The notes: a model not told the origin generated them from the sequence alone. Numbered from the stretch's first letter, positions 24,389 through 33,296 are shown. The stretch is DNA of 64,000 nt from Raineya sp. (GCA_025454915.1 JALONN010000018.1:1-64000); one strand, 5' to 3'. Program-made: numbers and translations.

Positions 24389-25431
24389 TGAAAGCCTATG
24401 AATTTGGGGTGAAAATCAACCACCCCACCCTATCACCTATATATGTTGTTTTTGAGAAACTTTTTGAAGCATATACTTTTTCCAAAAAAAATAAGAAGAG
24501 TACATCTATTCTAGCAGGTATATTTGGAAATATCGAGTTTTCTAAAAAAGTAAAAATAGCTCATGAGGTAGAAAATCAGAAAGTAATTATAGAACTTGAG
24601 CATAACAATTTAAAAAAACAATTAAAAACGAGCTATGAGAGAAATGTTTTGATTTTGGGTAGTCCAGAAACAGGTAAAACATACTTGTCAAATGAAATGA
24701 GCAGTTCAAACAGTCATCACAGCATAATTCATTCTGACAGTTATTTAGAATATGGATATGTTGAAGCTCTTTATCATATTATAAAAGATATTGAGTCTAT
24801 GAATAAGCCATTTTTGATTGAAGGAACACAAGGTTATAGACTTTTGAGAAAAAGCCTACAAAAAAAAATGAATCTCAATGTTGAAACAATTATTGAAGTA
24901 GATGCCCCAATATTACAGGTTCAAAAAGTCTATGAAAAAGAAAGAGCAGATAAAAATATAAAATACCTGAAGAGTCTTCAGAAGGTTCATGAAACTATTT
25001 TATCTGACTATTTTCATTTGCTTTCTGAGCAATTCTTAGAACTGAAAAAGCCTATTAAGTGGATTTTCTGCTATAATAAATTCAATCTAGAAAATAGGCT
25101 CAAAGAAATAACTGTAAGAGTTCCTTTATCATCAAGTCCACTTTGGAACGCAGCTTGTTTTGCTGAAGGAGACTTGAGACAAATGGAAGAAAAAGAATTT
25201 ATCACAATTTGGAAAAATGTACTTGCCGCCAATTATATGTTTAGGCTTGATATTTATCCGACTGATTACAAACATGGCAAAAATCACCATGTATTATATC
25301 AGGCTGGAGATGTAAAGCTTGTTGAGAAAGTCAATGAAGAATTTAAAAGAAGAGGCTTAGACAAGAAATATTCCATTTTTCTGACAAAAAAAGATGATTG
25401 GCTTCAATACAAATTTGGCAAGAATTCATAG
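24388..25431 (+). CDS. P-loop NTPase, possibly zeta-toxin/kinase-like
   Basis: A 347-residue protein with a Walker A motif (LGSPETGKTYLS, about residues 90-101), followed by an IHSDSYLEYGY segment and a FLIEGTQGYRLLRK segment that resemble the nucleoside-kinase or zeta-toxin arrangement (acceptor Asp, Arg-rich lid). The first 80 residues are a separate mixed domain. The C-terminal part (about 235-347) is a further domain that matches nothing I know. No antitoxin-like partner is obvious. It is translationally coupled to the broken small membrane protein upstream and ends at a strong terminator. Role unknown. Confidence 0.65.
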   Translation: MKAYEFGVKINHPTLSPIYVVFEKLFEAYTFSKKNKKSTSILAGIFGNIEFSKKVKIAHEVENQKVIIELEHNNLKKQLKTSYERNVLILGSPETGKTYLSNEMSSSNSHHSIIHSDSYLEYGYVEALYHIIKDIESMNKPFLIEGTQGYRLLRKSLQKKMNLNVETIIEVDAPILQVQKVYEKERADKNIKYLKSLQKVHETILSDYFHLLSEQFLELKKPIKWIFCYNKFNLENRLKEITVRVPLSSSPLWNAACFAEGDLRQMEEKEFITIWKNVLAANYMFRLDIYPTDYKHGKNHHVLYQAGDVKLVEKVNEEFKRRGLDKKYSIFLTKKDDWLQYKFGKNS

Positions 25432-25461
25432 CTCTAATTTTTTAGAGCTTTTTGTTTTTTT
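25430..25461 (+). terminator. Intrinsic terminator
   Basis: AGCTCTAA-TTTT-TTAGAGCT followed by a T-rich run; the stem overlaps the stop codon. Confidence 0.85.
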
Positions 25462-25472
25462 AGGATACTTGT

Positions 25473-25510
25473 TATATTTGCATATCTAACCCTTTTATAT
25501 TTATTATTTT
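25473..25510 (+). promoter_or_regulatory. -7 box and TCTAACCC leader of the export operon
   Basis: TATATTTG (25473-25480, perfect TAnnTTTG), 4 nt, then TCTAACCC (25485-25492), TTTTATATTTATTATTTT and ATG. Drives the 25511-29417 operon. Confidence 0.75.
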
Positions 25511-27214
25511 ATGCAAAACATCCACTTTGTGGTCCAAGAGCTTTTTGAAGCTTTAGGACAAACCTATTCCAATGAACGATTAAAAGAGCTGATGTCTTTT
25601 GATACAGGTGATAATTTACTTACACTAATTAACATTCTTAAAGCCTATAATATTGAAAGTACAGCTTATAAGATTGATGAAATTGATTTAGGTGATTTTA
25701 TAGAAGAAGCTCAATATCCTATTATCAGTACAAGCAAAGGGTGGGCATTAATTAAAGAGTATTATTATCCAGCCCAATCAGATGTTCTTCATGTCCGTTA
25801 TGCAGTAGAGGGACTTGAGGAAGATGCCTCTATTTATAACTTTCGAAAAATCTATTCAGGTCATGTACTTGCTATTGATGAATTTGATAAAGTCAAAGAT
25901 TATGCTACTAAAAAACATAAGAGGAAAGATTCTCTGAAACAGATAAAAAGATATCTAATCTCATTTATATTGATTTTATCTATTATTCTTTCTTACATGC
26001 AGAAAGGTTTAGGAGAAAGCTTCTTAATGTCTCTTTCTTTAGCGGGATTGATAGTTTCATTTCTTTTAATTATTCAGGAATATATTGAATTACCTACTGT
26101 GATTGCAAGTTTTTGTTCTCCAGAAAAAGGTATTCAAACAGAACTTGAAGTTCAAAATGAATCAAAAAAAGGAAACATTCCTGTTGTTTCCTGTCAGGAA
26201 GTTCAGAAAAAAGGAAATTTTAAGTTCATGGGTTTTGAACTGAAGTTTTCAGATGCTTCTCTTGTATTCTTTTCTTTCCTAAGTCTATCTATCATTACAA
26301 ATAATGAAGAAATGATATGGATTGAATATGTTACAATTTTATTGTCTCTCCCCATTCCTATTATTTCTATTTATAAGCAATATCAAATAAAAACCTGGTG
26401 TAAATTGTGCTTATTTATTGTATGTGTGTTGATTACCTTACAAAGCTTTGCTGGATACAGACTTTATTCTAATGAGAGTCTTGAAATTGATGACAGAACC
26501 TTTTTTACCTACATTATCTTGTTTATATTAAGTTTATTAGCTCCTATTCTCATAAGAGGCATCTATGCAGACAAACGAGATATTTTACTTTGGAAAAGAA
26601 AATATACCAGATTTTTAATAAACAAAGATATAATTCGTGATGGTTTTAGAAGAACTGAAATTAAAGAAACCCTGAAATATACATTAGATAATCTTTATAA
26701 ACCAGGAGGATTTCGAACAATAAAAACAAACCTTGAGGTTGTTTTTATCACAAATCCTTATTGTAAACCCTGTGCAAAAGCTCATGAGCAGCTTTACTTA
26801 TTACCAAAAGATGCTGAAGTGAGTTACCTCTTTACCTATTTTAACGAAGTTGGTAAAGAAATCTCCAAACACATGATTGCTTTGAGTTTGATGGACACAG
26901 CAACTTTTGAAAAAACGTTGGAGCTTTGGTATCAAAAACTAGAGAAAGGAGAAACAGAGCAAAATAACATAGAAATTGCATTAGAGCAACTTAGAACCCT
27001 TTCTACAATTCGTAAAATATCTGATCAATATTTAGAAAAAGCTTCCAAAATCTTACATAATCATTCAGAATGGCTTAGAGCATTCAATTTACGAGGAACT
27101 CCTACAATTATTTTAAATGGGTATGAATACCCATCAGACTATAGTTATAATTTTCTTCCATATATATGTCAAGAAGCTATTTCCTTAAAAAAAGAAACTG
27201 CTAAAATTAAATAA
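25511..27214 (+). CDS. VKOR-thioredoxin membrane protein of a peptide export operon
   Basis: A 567-residue protein in three parts. The N-terminal part (1-130) has the fold pattern of a C39 peptidase domain but lacks the catalytic Cys. A polytopic membrane region (about 145-365) has the vitamin-K-epoxide-reductase redox motif WCKLC near residue 297. The C-terminal thioredoxin-like domain (about 400-560) has CKPC near 418 and a GTPTIIL cis-proline loop. Such proteins form or isomerise disulfides in exported peptides. It ends 4 bp before the C39-ABC transporter gene, so it probably oxidises or guides that transporter's substrate. No double-glycine precursor peptide was found nearby. Confidence 0.87.
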   Translation: MQNIHFVVQELFEALGQTYSNERLKELMSFDTGDNLLTLINILKAYNIESTAYKIDEIDLGDFIEEAQYPIISTSKGWALIKEYYYPAQSDVLHVRYAVEGLEEDASIYNFRKIYSGHVLAIDEFDKVKDYATKKHKRKDSLKQIKRYLISFILILSIILSYMQKGLGESFLMSLSLAGLIVSFLLIIQEYIELPTVIASFCSPEKGIQTELEVQNESKKGNIPVVSCQEVQKKGNFKFMGFELKFSDASLVFFSFLSLSIITNNEEMIWIEYVTILLSLPIPIISIYKQYQIKTWCKLCLFIVCVLITLQSFAGYRLYSNESLEIDDRTFFTYIILFILSLLAPILIRGIYADKRDILLWKRKYTRFLINKDIIRDGFRRTEIKETLKYTLDNLYKPGGFRTIKTNLEVVFITNPYCKPCAKAHEQLYLLPKDAEVSYLFTYFNEVGKEISKHMIALSLMDTATFEKTLELWYQKLEKGETEQNNIEIALEQLRTLSTIRKISDQYLEKASKILHNHSEWLRAFNLRGTPTIILNGYEYPSDYSYNFLPYICQEAISLKKETAKIK

Positions 27215-27218
27215 GGAA

Positions 27219-29417
27219 ATGGCAAAATTTGTATTCTATAAACAATATGACCGCATGGATTGTGGTCCTACATGCCTACGCATGATACTCAAATATTATG
27301 GCAAGGAAAAGAACCCACAGGAAATGAGACAAATCATTTCAGCAACTAGAGAAGGTGTCAGCCTCCAGGGACTTTCTATGGCATCTCTTGAATTTGGCTT
27401 ACGTCCATTACCTGTGAAAGACACTTATGAGAGTTTGCAAACAGAAGAAGGTATCACCCCGTTCATTGCACATTGGCGACAAGAGCATTATGTAGTTGTA
27501 ATCAGTATGAAACCTAATAAGGTGACGATTGCTGATCCAGAATTTGGGATAGTAACTTATAGCAAATCAGAATTCATTACACATTGGTCAGCTGATGGAA
27601 AAGAAGGACTTGTTCTTTTACTTGAACCGACTCCTGAGTTTTATCAAAAACCAGCCAATGAAGAAGAAGAAAGTATAGAAAATAAAAAAGAAAAGCTGAG
27701 CTTTAAATATTTTCTATCCTATCTAATACCCTACAGAGCGTTGATAATGCAGCTGATAGTATCTCTAATTATGCTAACTGGGTTTTCTCTTGTAATGCCT
27801 TTCATCACTAGAAGCATTGTCGATGCAGGAATATCAAATAGAGACCAAGGATTTGTATATCTGATGCTTATATCTCAAGTCTTTATAACTGTATTTTCTA
27901 CCCTGACAATGATGCTTCAGAAATGGGTAACTATGTATCTTTCAACAAGGATTAATGTAAGCATGATTAGTGATTACATTATCAAATTAACCAAGTTACC
28001 TATTGCCTATTTTGATTCAAAAATGACTGGTGACATCATGCAGAGGATAAATGATTATTCCAGAATCCAGCAATTAATCAGTATTGAGACTATATCCAAT
28101 GTTTTTCAGTTTGTGAACTTAATATTCATGAGTTTTATACTACTTTACTACAATACCTACATATTTCTTGTATTTGCAGTAGGGAGTACCCTCTATGTCT
28201 TGTGGATAGTATTATTCTTGAAACAAAGAGCTAAACTGGATGCTAAATCCTTCCAACACCTTGCAGGAAATAAAAACGTCATGATACAACTTATCCAAGG
28301 TATGCAGGAAATAAAACTCAATGGAAGTGAAGAACAAAAGCGATGGGAGTGGGAATATACCCAAGCCAGAATATTTAGATTAAACTTAAAAAGCGAAAAA
28401 CTCAAGCAATATCAGAATATTGGTACTTTATTTATTAATGAAGGCAAGAATATATTTATTGCAGCCTACTCAGCTGTTAATGTAATTGAGGGAAATTTTA
28501 CAGTAGGGACTATGTTTGCTATTAGTGCTATAGTGGGGCAACTAAATGGTCCCATACATGCCCTTATGAGTTTTATTACTTCCCTTCAGGATGCAAAACT
28601 TTCTAAAGAACGTATTGCTGAAATCTATGAAAAAAATGATGAAGAAAAAGAAAGTGATGTACCTCTTCCTAATAAAGAGGATATTGTTTTTAAAAATGTA
28701 TGTTTTAGGTACGATAAAACTTCTTCTAAATACATTCTCAAGAATTTGAATTTTGTAATCCCCTGGGGAAAAATAACAGCTATAGTAGGTAGCAGTGGTT
28801 CAGGCAAAACCACACTACTTAAACTCTTATTGAAATTTCATGAATCCGAACAGGAAGGTGATATCTATTTTGGAGGTACTCCTATTAAGCAAATATCTGC
28901 TCGATCGCTGAGAAAGTATTGTTCAGCTGTGATGCAAGAAACATTTATTTTTTCGGATAGTATCCAGCGAAATATTGCTATGAGTGATGAAATGACAGAT
29001 ATAGCAAGATTTGAAAAAGCTGTAAAAACAGCTCATGTACACGAATTTGTAAGAGATTTACCCAATGGCTACTCAACAAAAATAGGAACAGATGGTATCA
29101 ATCTTTCAGGAGGGCAGAAACAAAGAATCAATATTGCGAGAGCAGTGTATAAAAACCCTAATTACTTGTTTTTAGATGAAGCAACATCTGCCCTCGATGC
29201 AAACAGTGAAGCAGTGATCACAAGAAATCTAGGTCAATTTCTAAAGGGTAAAACAGCTGTTATCATAGCTCATAGGCTTTCAACAGTCAAGAACGCAGAT
29301 CAGATAATCGTTCTTGAAAAAGGAGAGGTGGTAGAAGTAGGTAATCATAAAGACCTGGTGAGTAAACAAGGCAGGTATTATGACCTTGTTAAGAATCAGT
29401 TAGAATTAGGAAATTAA
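27219..29417 (+). CDS. C39-peptidase-containing ABC exporter
   Basis: A 732-residue bacteriocin-type exporter. The N-terminal C39 peptidase domain has catalytic C15 (MDCGPTCL), H90 (QEHYVVV) and D106 (ADPEFG), and cleaves leader peptides after double glycine. The membrane domain of six helices spans about 165-460. In the ATPase domain, Walker A is GSSGSGKTT near 523, the signature LSGGQKQRINIARA near 628, and Walker B/D-loop FLDEATSALD. It works with the HlyD adaptor (encoded at 5706) and an outer-membrane channel. The 25511 gene is directly upstream. The substrate is not identified in this window. Confidence 0.95.
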   Translation: MAKFVFYKQYDRMDCGPTCLRMILKYYGKEKNPQEMRQIISATREGVSLQGLSMASLEFGLRPLPVKDTYESLQTEEGITPFIAHWRQEHYVVVISMKPNKVTIADPEFGIVTYSKSEFITHWSADGKEGLVLLLEPTPEFYQKPANEEEESIENKKEKLSFKYFLSYLIPYRALIMQLIVSLIMLTGFSLVMPFITRSIVDAGISNRDQGFVYLMLISQVFITVFSTLTMMLQKWVTMYLSTRINVSMISDYIIKLTKLPIAYFDSKMTGDIMQRINDYSRIQQLISIETISNVFQFVNLIFMSFILLYYNTYIFLVFAVGSTLYVLWIVLFLKQRAKLDAKSFQHLAGNKNVMIQLIQGMQEIKLNGSEEQKRWEWEYTQARIFRLNLKSEKLKQYQNIGTLFINEGKNIFIAAYSAVNVIEGNFTVGTMFAISAIVGQLNGPIHALMSFITSLQDAKLSKERIAEIYEKNDEEKESDVPLPNKEDIVFKNVCFRYDKTSSKYILKNLNFVIPWGKITAIVGSSGSGKTTLLKLLLKFHESEQEGDIYFGGTPIKQISARSLRKYCSAVMQETFIFSDSIQRNIAMSDEMTDIARFEKAVKTAHVHEFVRDLPNGYSTKIGTDGINLSGGQKQRINIARAVYKNPNYLFLDEATSALDANSEAVITRNLGQFLKGKTAVIIAHRLSTVKNADQIIVLEKGEVVEVGNHKDLVSKQGRYYDLVKNQLELGN

Positions 29418-29494
29418 ATATATACTACCACAAAGATATTTTAATAGAATAAAATTTCTATATACCTTTGCTATAGGCTAAAAATGGAAAGTTT

Positions 29495-30550
29495 ATGGTA
29501 CCTGAGTTTACAAAAGAAGAAAGAGTAGCTGATTTGGACTGGCATATAGACAGTGGCTTTATTAATCCTAAAAAGTGTTTCTCAAGTTTTGGAGACAGCT
29601 TTCTGGTGTCCTATAATAAAAATAAGAGGCTCACTGAAGAATACCCAAATAATCTTTACAATGAGCATGTTCTGGTGAGATTGGCTTTGGAATTCTGTAA
29701 GAATAACGAGATAGATACTTTGGGACAAGTTTTACAAAATCCATCAGAAGGAGCATTTTTTTGTAGCATTGAACTCTTTGCTGGAAATGAGGAGGTCCAC
29801 ACAAAGCCACGAATTAAAAATGAAATATTGTTCCCATATTCTTTTGAGAAGCAAGTATATTCAGAATTCAGTACTGAATTTATAACATGCGATACAGGCA
29901 GATACGAACAAGGTGTTGAATCTAAAGTAGCCATTATTGGTAAAATATACAAAATCTTACCAAAGGAGATAATTGTGCATCCTATAATTATGGGTGTTCC
30001 AACATTTGATTCCCCCTTTAAAAAACAAGCTATTGATCCTGGGAGGTTGTTATTTGAAGGACCTGAATGGTATGAAGTAAAACCAGAAGATATAGAAAAT
30101 TTTGCAAATTTAACCCGTGTGGAAGTTAGCACTGAGGAATGGCAATCATATATGAGAAAGGCTTCTGAGAATGATATAAAAGAAAAATTATGCTCTATAC
30201 TTGGGGAAGAGTCCAAGAAGGACTGGGGTGGCGAATTAAATGACCATTTCTCAACATCCATATTAATGGGAGGAAAGAGATTTACAGCTGCATTTCTATT
30301 TAAAGGCCCAGCAGGAGGTACAAAATTCAAAGAAATGCAGCCTAACTTCTTGGGGAAAAATGGTGATCAGATTAGTAGATTATGCAAAACTCCTGCTGAA
30401 CTGGTGATATTACAACATTGCCATGAGGTTGGAGAAGCTGTTCGTGAGACCTTAAAAGTTTTTGCTATAGCCCCCCACATACAAAAAAGATGTTGCGTTA
30501 TAGATGGTAGAGACACATATAAGATTTTGAAAGCATATGGAAAATTATAA
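29495..30550 (+). CDS. Hypothetical protein, possibly nuclease-like C-terminus
   Basis: A 351-residue soluble protein with no signal peptide. The last 110 residues look like a conserved domain (LFKGPAGGTKFKEMQP, LGKNGDQISRL, AELVILQHCHE, CCVIDGRDTYKIL). The mix of acidic, Lys and Gln positions is reminiscent of a restriction-endonuclease fold, but no PD-(D/E)xK motif is certain. The N-terminal two thirds match nothing I know. It follows the C39-ABC gene by 77 bp with no terminator, so it may be partly co-transcribed. A defence-related role is possible but unproven. Confidence 0.7.
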   Translation: MVPEFTKEERVADLDWHIDSGFINPKKCFSSFGDSFLVSYNKNKRLTEEYPNNLYNEHVLVRLALEFCKNNEIDTLGQVLQNPSEGAFFCSIELFAGNEEVHTKPRIKNEILFPYSFEKQVYSEFSTEFITCDTGRYEQGVESKVAIIGKIYKILPKEIIVHPIIMGVPTFDSPFKKQAIDPGRLLFEGPEWYEVKPEDIENFANLTRVEVSTEEWQSYMRKASENDIKEKLCSILGEESKKDWGGELNDHFSTSILMGGKRFTAAFLFKGPAGGTKFKEMQPNFLGKNGDQISRLCKTPAELVILQHCHEVGEAVRETLKVFAIAPHIQKRCCVIDGRDTYKILKAYGKL

Positions 30551-30565
30551 TTGCCCAAATAACAC

Positions 30566-30598
30566 AAAAAAGCCCAACTCCAGAAAGTAGGGTTTTTT
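30566..30598 (+). terminator. Intrinsic terminator
   Basis: AAAAAAGCCCAACT pairs imperfectly with AGTAGGGTTTTTT; T-run present. Confidence 0.65.
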
Positions 30599-30701
30599 AC
30601 TATAACTATGAAAACTTTGTACAAAAGTAAATAATTGCTTGGGAAAAGAAAAACAAGAGTCACTATTTATTCTAAATAAAATAGATTCGTTTTTACTTAA
30701 A

Positions 30702-30742
30702 ATATAATTTATTTTTATTATATTTGTATTAGATAGTTCAAT
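30702..30742 (+). promoter_or_regulatory. Dispersed promoter-like repeat, copy 5
   Basis: A full-length match: ATATAATTTATTTTTATTAT, then ATTTGTATTAGATAGTTCAA and T. It ends 23 bp before the ATG of the ArdC-like gene. Confidence 0.7.
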
Positions 30743-30765
30743 AAAAAGCTTTAATTTTTAATTTT

Positions 30766-31689
30766 ATGAAAAGCTCAAATGAAAGACTCGATGTGTATCA
30801 AATCATCACAGAAAAAATTATTCAAGCTTTAGAAAAAGGGATAGTTCCTTGGAAACAGCCATTTAAGTCTATAAGCACAGGTTTATTGCCTCATAATTTT
30901 GTTACTGGAAAAAGATACAGAGGTGTAAATCTTATTTTATTAGGATCCCTAAATTACCCTATACCTGCCTTTTTTACTTTTCAGCAAATTAATGAATTGG
31001 GAGGAAAAGTAAAGAAAGGAGAAAAAGGAACACCAGTTATCTATTGGAATACTACTGAAAAAGAAAATGAGAAAGGTGAAACAGAGAAAAAGAGTTTCTT
31101 AAAATATTATACAGTATTCAATATAGGGCAAACAGAGGGTATTGAAATACCCACAAAATACACAAATTTGATTCAATGGAGTGAAAGTGAAAGACTTATT
31201 CAAAAAAATGAGAATTGTGAAAGAATCATTGAAGAATATCCAAATAAGCCCATTATATCAATTGAAGAAGGTAATAAAGCGGCTTATTACCCAAAACTGG
31301 ATAAAATTGTGATGCCTACCATGGCACAGTTTTTTTCTGATGATGAATATTATGCGACCTTATTTCATGAACTTATTCACTCTACAGGACATGAAAAAAG
31401 ACTTTCAAGACCCTCTCTTACTGAAATGGCAAAATTTGGAGATGAGAAATATAGTAAAGAGGAACTTGTAGCAGAAATAGGAGCTACATTTCTTTGTGCA
31501 GAGGCTGGCATAGAATCAACCTTTGGCAATAGTACAGCATACATACAAGGGTGGATTAATAGACTTAAAGACGATAAAAAGCTCATTATTTCAGCCTCAA
31601 GACAAGCTCAAGAAGCTGTTGAGTATATATTCAATAAAAAAGATATTCAGATACAAGAAATAGAAAACAATAATAAAGAAGCTGCATAA
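30766..31689 (+). CDS. ArdC-like antirestriction / polyvalent metallopeptidase protein
   Basis: A 307-residue protein. The N-terminal ArdC single-strand DNA-binding domain (about 5-120) shows DVYQIITEKIIQALEKGIVP and W at 35, then YRGVNLILL and GKVKKGEKGTPVIYW. The C-terminal zincin-like domain has HELIHSTGH at about 201-209 and a downstream Glu in KEELVAEIGATFL. ArdC proteins of conjugative plasmids protect incoming single-stranded DNA and counter host restriction. It has its own promoter repeat and a strong terminator. The gene fits the plasmid-transfer theme of the window. Confidence 0.9.
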   Translation: MKSSNERLDVYQIITEKIIQALEKGIVPWKQPFKSISTGLLPHNFVTGKRYRGVNLILLGSLNYPIPAFFTFQQINELGGKVKKGEKGTPVIYWNTTEKENEKGETEKKSFLKYYTVFNIGQTEGIEIPTKYTNLIQWSESERLIQKNENCERIIEEYPNKPIISIEEGNKAAYYPKLDKIVMPTMAQFFSDDEYYATLFHELIHSTGHEKRLSRPSLTEMAKFGDEKYSKEELVAEIGATFLCAEAGIESTFGNSTAYIQGWINRLKDDKKLIISASRQAQEAVEYIFNKKDIQIQEIENNNKEAA

Positions 31690-31692
31690 GAT

Positions 31693-31721
31693 AACAAAGG
31701 GCTATAAAATAGCCCTTTGTT
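31693..31721 (+). terminator. Intrinsic terminator
   Basis: AACAAAGGGCTA-TAAAA-TAGCCCTTTGTT, perfect 12-bp stem, then AAATTTT. Confidence 0.9.
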
Positions 31722-31740
31722 AAATTTTAACAGAAAAAAG

Positions 31741-32067
31741 ATGAATAAATCAACACTTTCAATTGAAGAAAATAAGTTTGTTAAAACAGATAAAAATATT
31801 GAGATTTATTTGGAGAAGTTTATATCCTTTTTTAGCTATAAACTAGATGCAGATTTTATAATGAATATTAAAAAAGAAACTGATAAAGCGGTTTATTGTG
31901 AAGGTACCAAATTAGGTACAGCACAAAAGTATAGTATTTGGATTCCTAAATCAGCAGTTTATAAATCCACAAAATTTCAATATTCAGATAATAATGAGGA
32001 AGATTATTATTTAGCAATAGACAAATGGTTAGAATGGAAAATTTACCCTGAACCCCTTCAAATCTAA
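31741..32067 (+). CDS. Hypothetical protein (108 aa)
   Basis: A 108-residue acidic and lysine-rich protein with a beta-rich centre (AVYCEGTKLGTAQKYSIWIP). The start at ATG 31741 is chosen. An earlier TTG at 31717 lies inside the terminator of the ArdC-like gene and is unlikely. No family is recognised. It may be expressed by read-through from the ArdC-like gene, as plasmid accessory genes often are. Confidence 0.6.
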   Translation: MNKSTLSIEENKFVKTDKNIEIYLEKFISFFSYKLDADFIMNIKKETDKAVYCEGTKLGTAQKYSIWIPKSAVYKSTKFQYSDNNEEDYYLAIDKWLEWKIYPEPLQI

Positions 32068-32101
32068 TATTTAAAACAAAATATTAATATTTTATTTTAA
32101 A

Positions 32102-32142
32102 ATATAATTTATTTTTATTATATTTGTATATAAAAATTCAAT
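32102..32142 (+). promoter_or_regulatory. Dispersed promoter-like repeat, copy 6
   Basis: ATATAATTTATTTTTATTAT and ATTTGTATA are conserved; the tail is changed to TAAAAATTCAAT. It abuts the ATG at 32143, so the transcript leader would be very short. Confidence 0.6.
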
Positions 32143-32409
32143 ATGCTATACATCATTTCTCAAAATCGTTTAATTTCTTACCTCTCTAAAGAACTGACGG
32201 AGGTGCCAAAAAAAAGCATTATAAGTTTTGTAAAAAAAGGTTATTTATCAGATTTGATAGAATATGATGCTAAACTTTATGAGTTACTTTTATTAAAAGA
32301 ACAGGCTTTAAATCCATTGCAAGCATTTGATAAGATTTTATTAGAAGTTATTCAAAAAGGTAAAATAAATATTATAGATGTTTCTCCTGATGTAACTTAT
32401 AAATCTTAA
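32143..32409 (+). CDS. Hypothetical protein (88 aa)
   Basis: An 88-residue helical, soluble-looking protein (QNRLISYLSKELTEVPKK; ends DVSPDVTYKS). No recognised domain. It is directly behind a promoter repeat and 11 bp upstream of the next small gene, with which it probably forms an operon. Confidence 0.55.
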   Translation: MLYIISQNRLISYLSKELTEVPKKSIISFVKKGYLSDLIEYDAKLYELLLLKEQALNPLQAFDKILLEVIQKGKINIIDVSPDVTYKS

Positions 32410-32420
32410 ACAATATATAC

Positions 32421-32789
32421 ATGGTTTATCTTAGTTTTCAAATATCTGATATGATTGATACTGCTTATGCTATAGCACAGGAAGGTGTGTTGCCATTAGT
32501 TTTATTGTGTGTGGTTTTGTTATTTTGCCTATCTATTGTAATAAAAGCATTGAGCTTTTTATGCTCAATCATGAATATTTTTGTTGTGAATCCAACAAAG
32601 TACCTATTTTTATTTGTTTTCACTATCTGTAAACATATTAAGCAAAGCTTCAATAAATATCAACTGCAAGATAAGACTATCCATGAAGCTCTACATGCAC
32701 CACTGGAAGGTGAGCGATTATCTCAAGGAAAAGTTTATGCTCCAAGCATCTATCAAAGAAATAAAGCTCAAAGAAAGCATTTACAATAG
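32421..32789 (+). CDS. Small membrane protein (122 aa)
   Basis: A 122-residue protein with two hydrophobic segments (about 24-48, LPLVLLCVVLLFCLSIVIKA, and 60-70, YLFLFVFTICK) and a hydrophilic, basic C-terminal tail. No signal peptide cleavage site is visible. It probably shares a promoter with the 88-residue gene. Function unknown. Confidence 0.55.
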   Translation: MVYLSFQISDMIDTAYAIAQEGVLPLVLLCVVLLFCLSIVIKALSFLCSIMNIFVVNPTKYLFLFVFTICKHIKQSFNKYQLQDKTIHEALHAPLEGERLSQGKVYAPSIYQRNKAQRKHLQ

Positions 32790-32814
32790 TTTTTTATATA
32801 TTTAATAATCAATT

Positions 32815-32839
32815 TCTAACCCTTTAATTTATCAATCTT
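32815..32839 (+). promoter_or_regulatory. TCTAACCC leader of ssb
   Basis: TCTAACCCTTTAATTTATCA, then ATCTT and ATG. Confidence 0.6.
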
Positions 32840-33247
32840 ATGAATGTAGTAATTTTATCTGGAAATCTAGGCAAAGATGCTGAGATTTTCAATGCAAACA
32901 CAGGATCTTCAGTTATCAAATTAAGTCTTGCTACTAGTAAATATGTAGGTAAAGATGAGAATGGAATAAGTAAGTATAAAACCACATGGCATCCAGTTGA
33001 AATGTGGCATAAAACCGAAACTGCTAATAAATTAGTTGACCAGCTCAAAAAAGGTACTTTTGTAAGCATTCAAGGAGAAATGAATGAGAGCAAAAATGAG
33101 AAAGATGGAAAAACTTTCTACAAATACTATGTGAAAGCAGAGCATATAGAAATTCGTCATAACCCTACAGATACAAATACAGAAACTGTAGGAGTAGGGG
33201 CAACAGCAGAACAACAAGAAATGGTGCTTCCTGATGAAGTGTTTTAA
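32840..33247 (+). CDS. ssb: Single-stranded DNA-binding protein
   Basis: A 135-residue OB-fold SSB: MNVVILSGNLGKDAEIF opening, then VIKLSLATSKY, the TTWHPVEMW strand, LKKGTFVSIQGEM, and YYVKAEHIEI closing the barrel at about residue 108. The tail is short, Gln/Glu-rich and ends EMVLPDEVF. This is a degenerate version of the acidic DDxPF tail that contacts partner proteins. Plasmid-borne SSBs protect single-stranded DNA during transfer and replication. It stands alone behind a TCTAACCC leader. Confidence 0.93.
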   Translation: MNVVILSGNLGKDAEIFNANTGSSVIKLSLATSKYVGKDENGISKYKTTWHPVEMWHKTETANKLVDQLKKGTFVSIQGEMNESKNEKDGKTFYKYYVKAEHIEIRHNPTDTNTETVGVGATAEQQEMVLPDEVF

Positions 33248-33270
33248 CCTCTTTAAAATAAAAAAAGTTT

Positions 33271-33296
33271 ACCAAGCCTAGTAATATAGGCTTGGT
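33271..33296. terminator. Terminator, perfect 10-bp stem
   Basis: ACCAAGCCTA-GTAATA-TAGGCTTGGT. The T-run lies on the minus-strand side (AAAAAAAG on plus), so it best serves leftward transcripts coming from the 33519 operon, and may also stop ssb. The 220 bp up to 33518 hold an open frame without a start and nothing recognised. Confidence 0.7.

Noticed and set aside
29656..30330. Long minus-strand open frame opposite the 29495 gene
   Set aside because: It is fully contained in a better coding frame, lacks promoter signals, and has improbable composition.
31717..31740. TTG start for the 108-residue gene
   Set aside because: It is inside the terminator stem of the previous gene.
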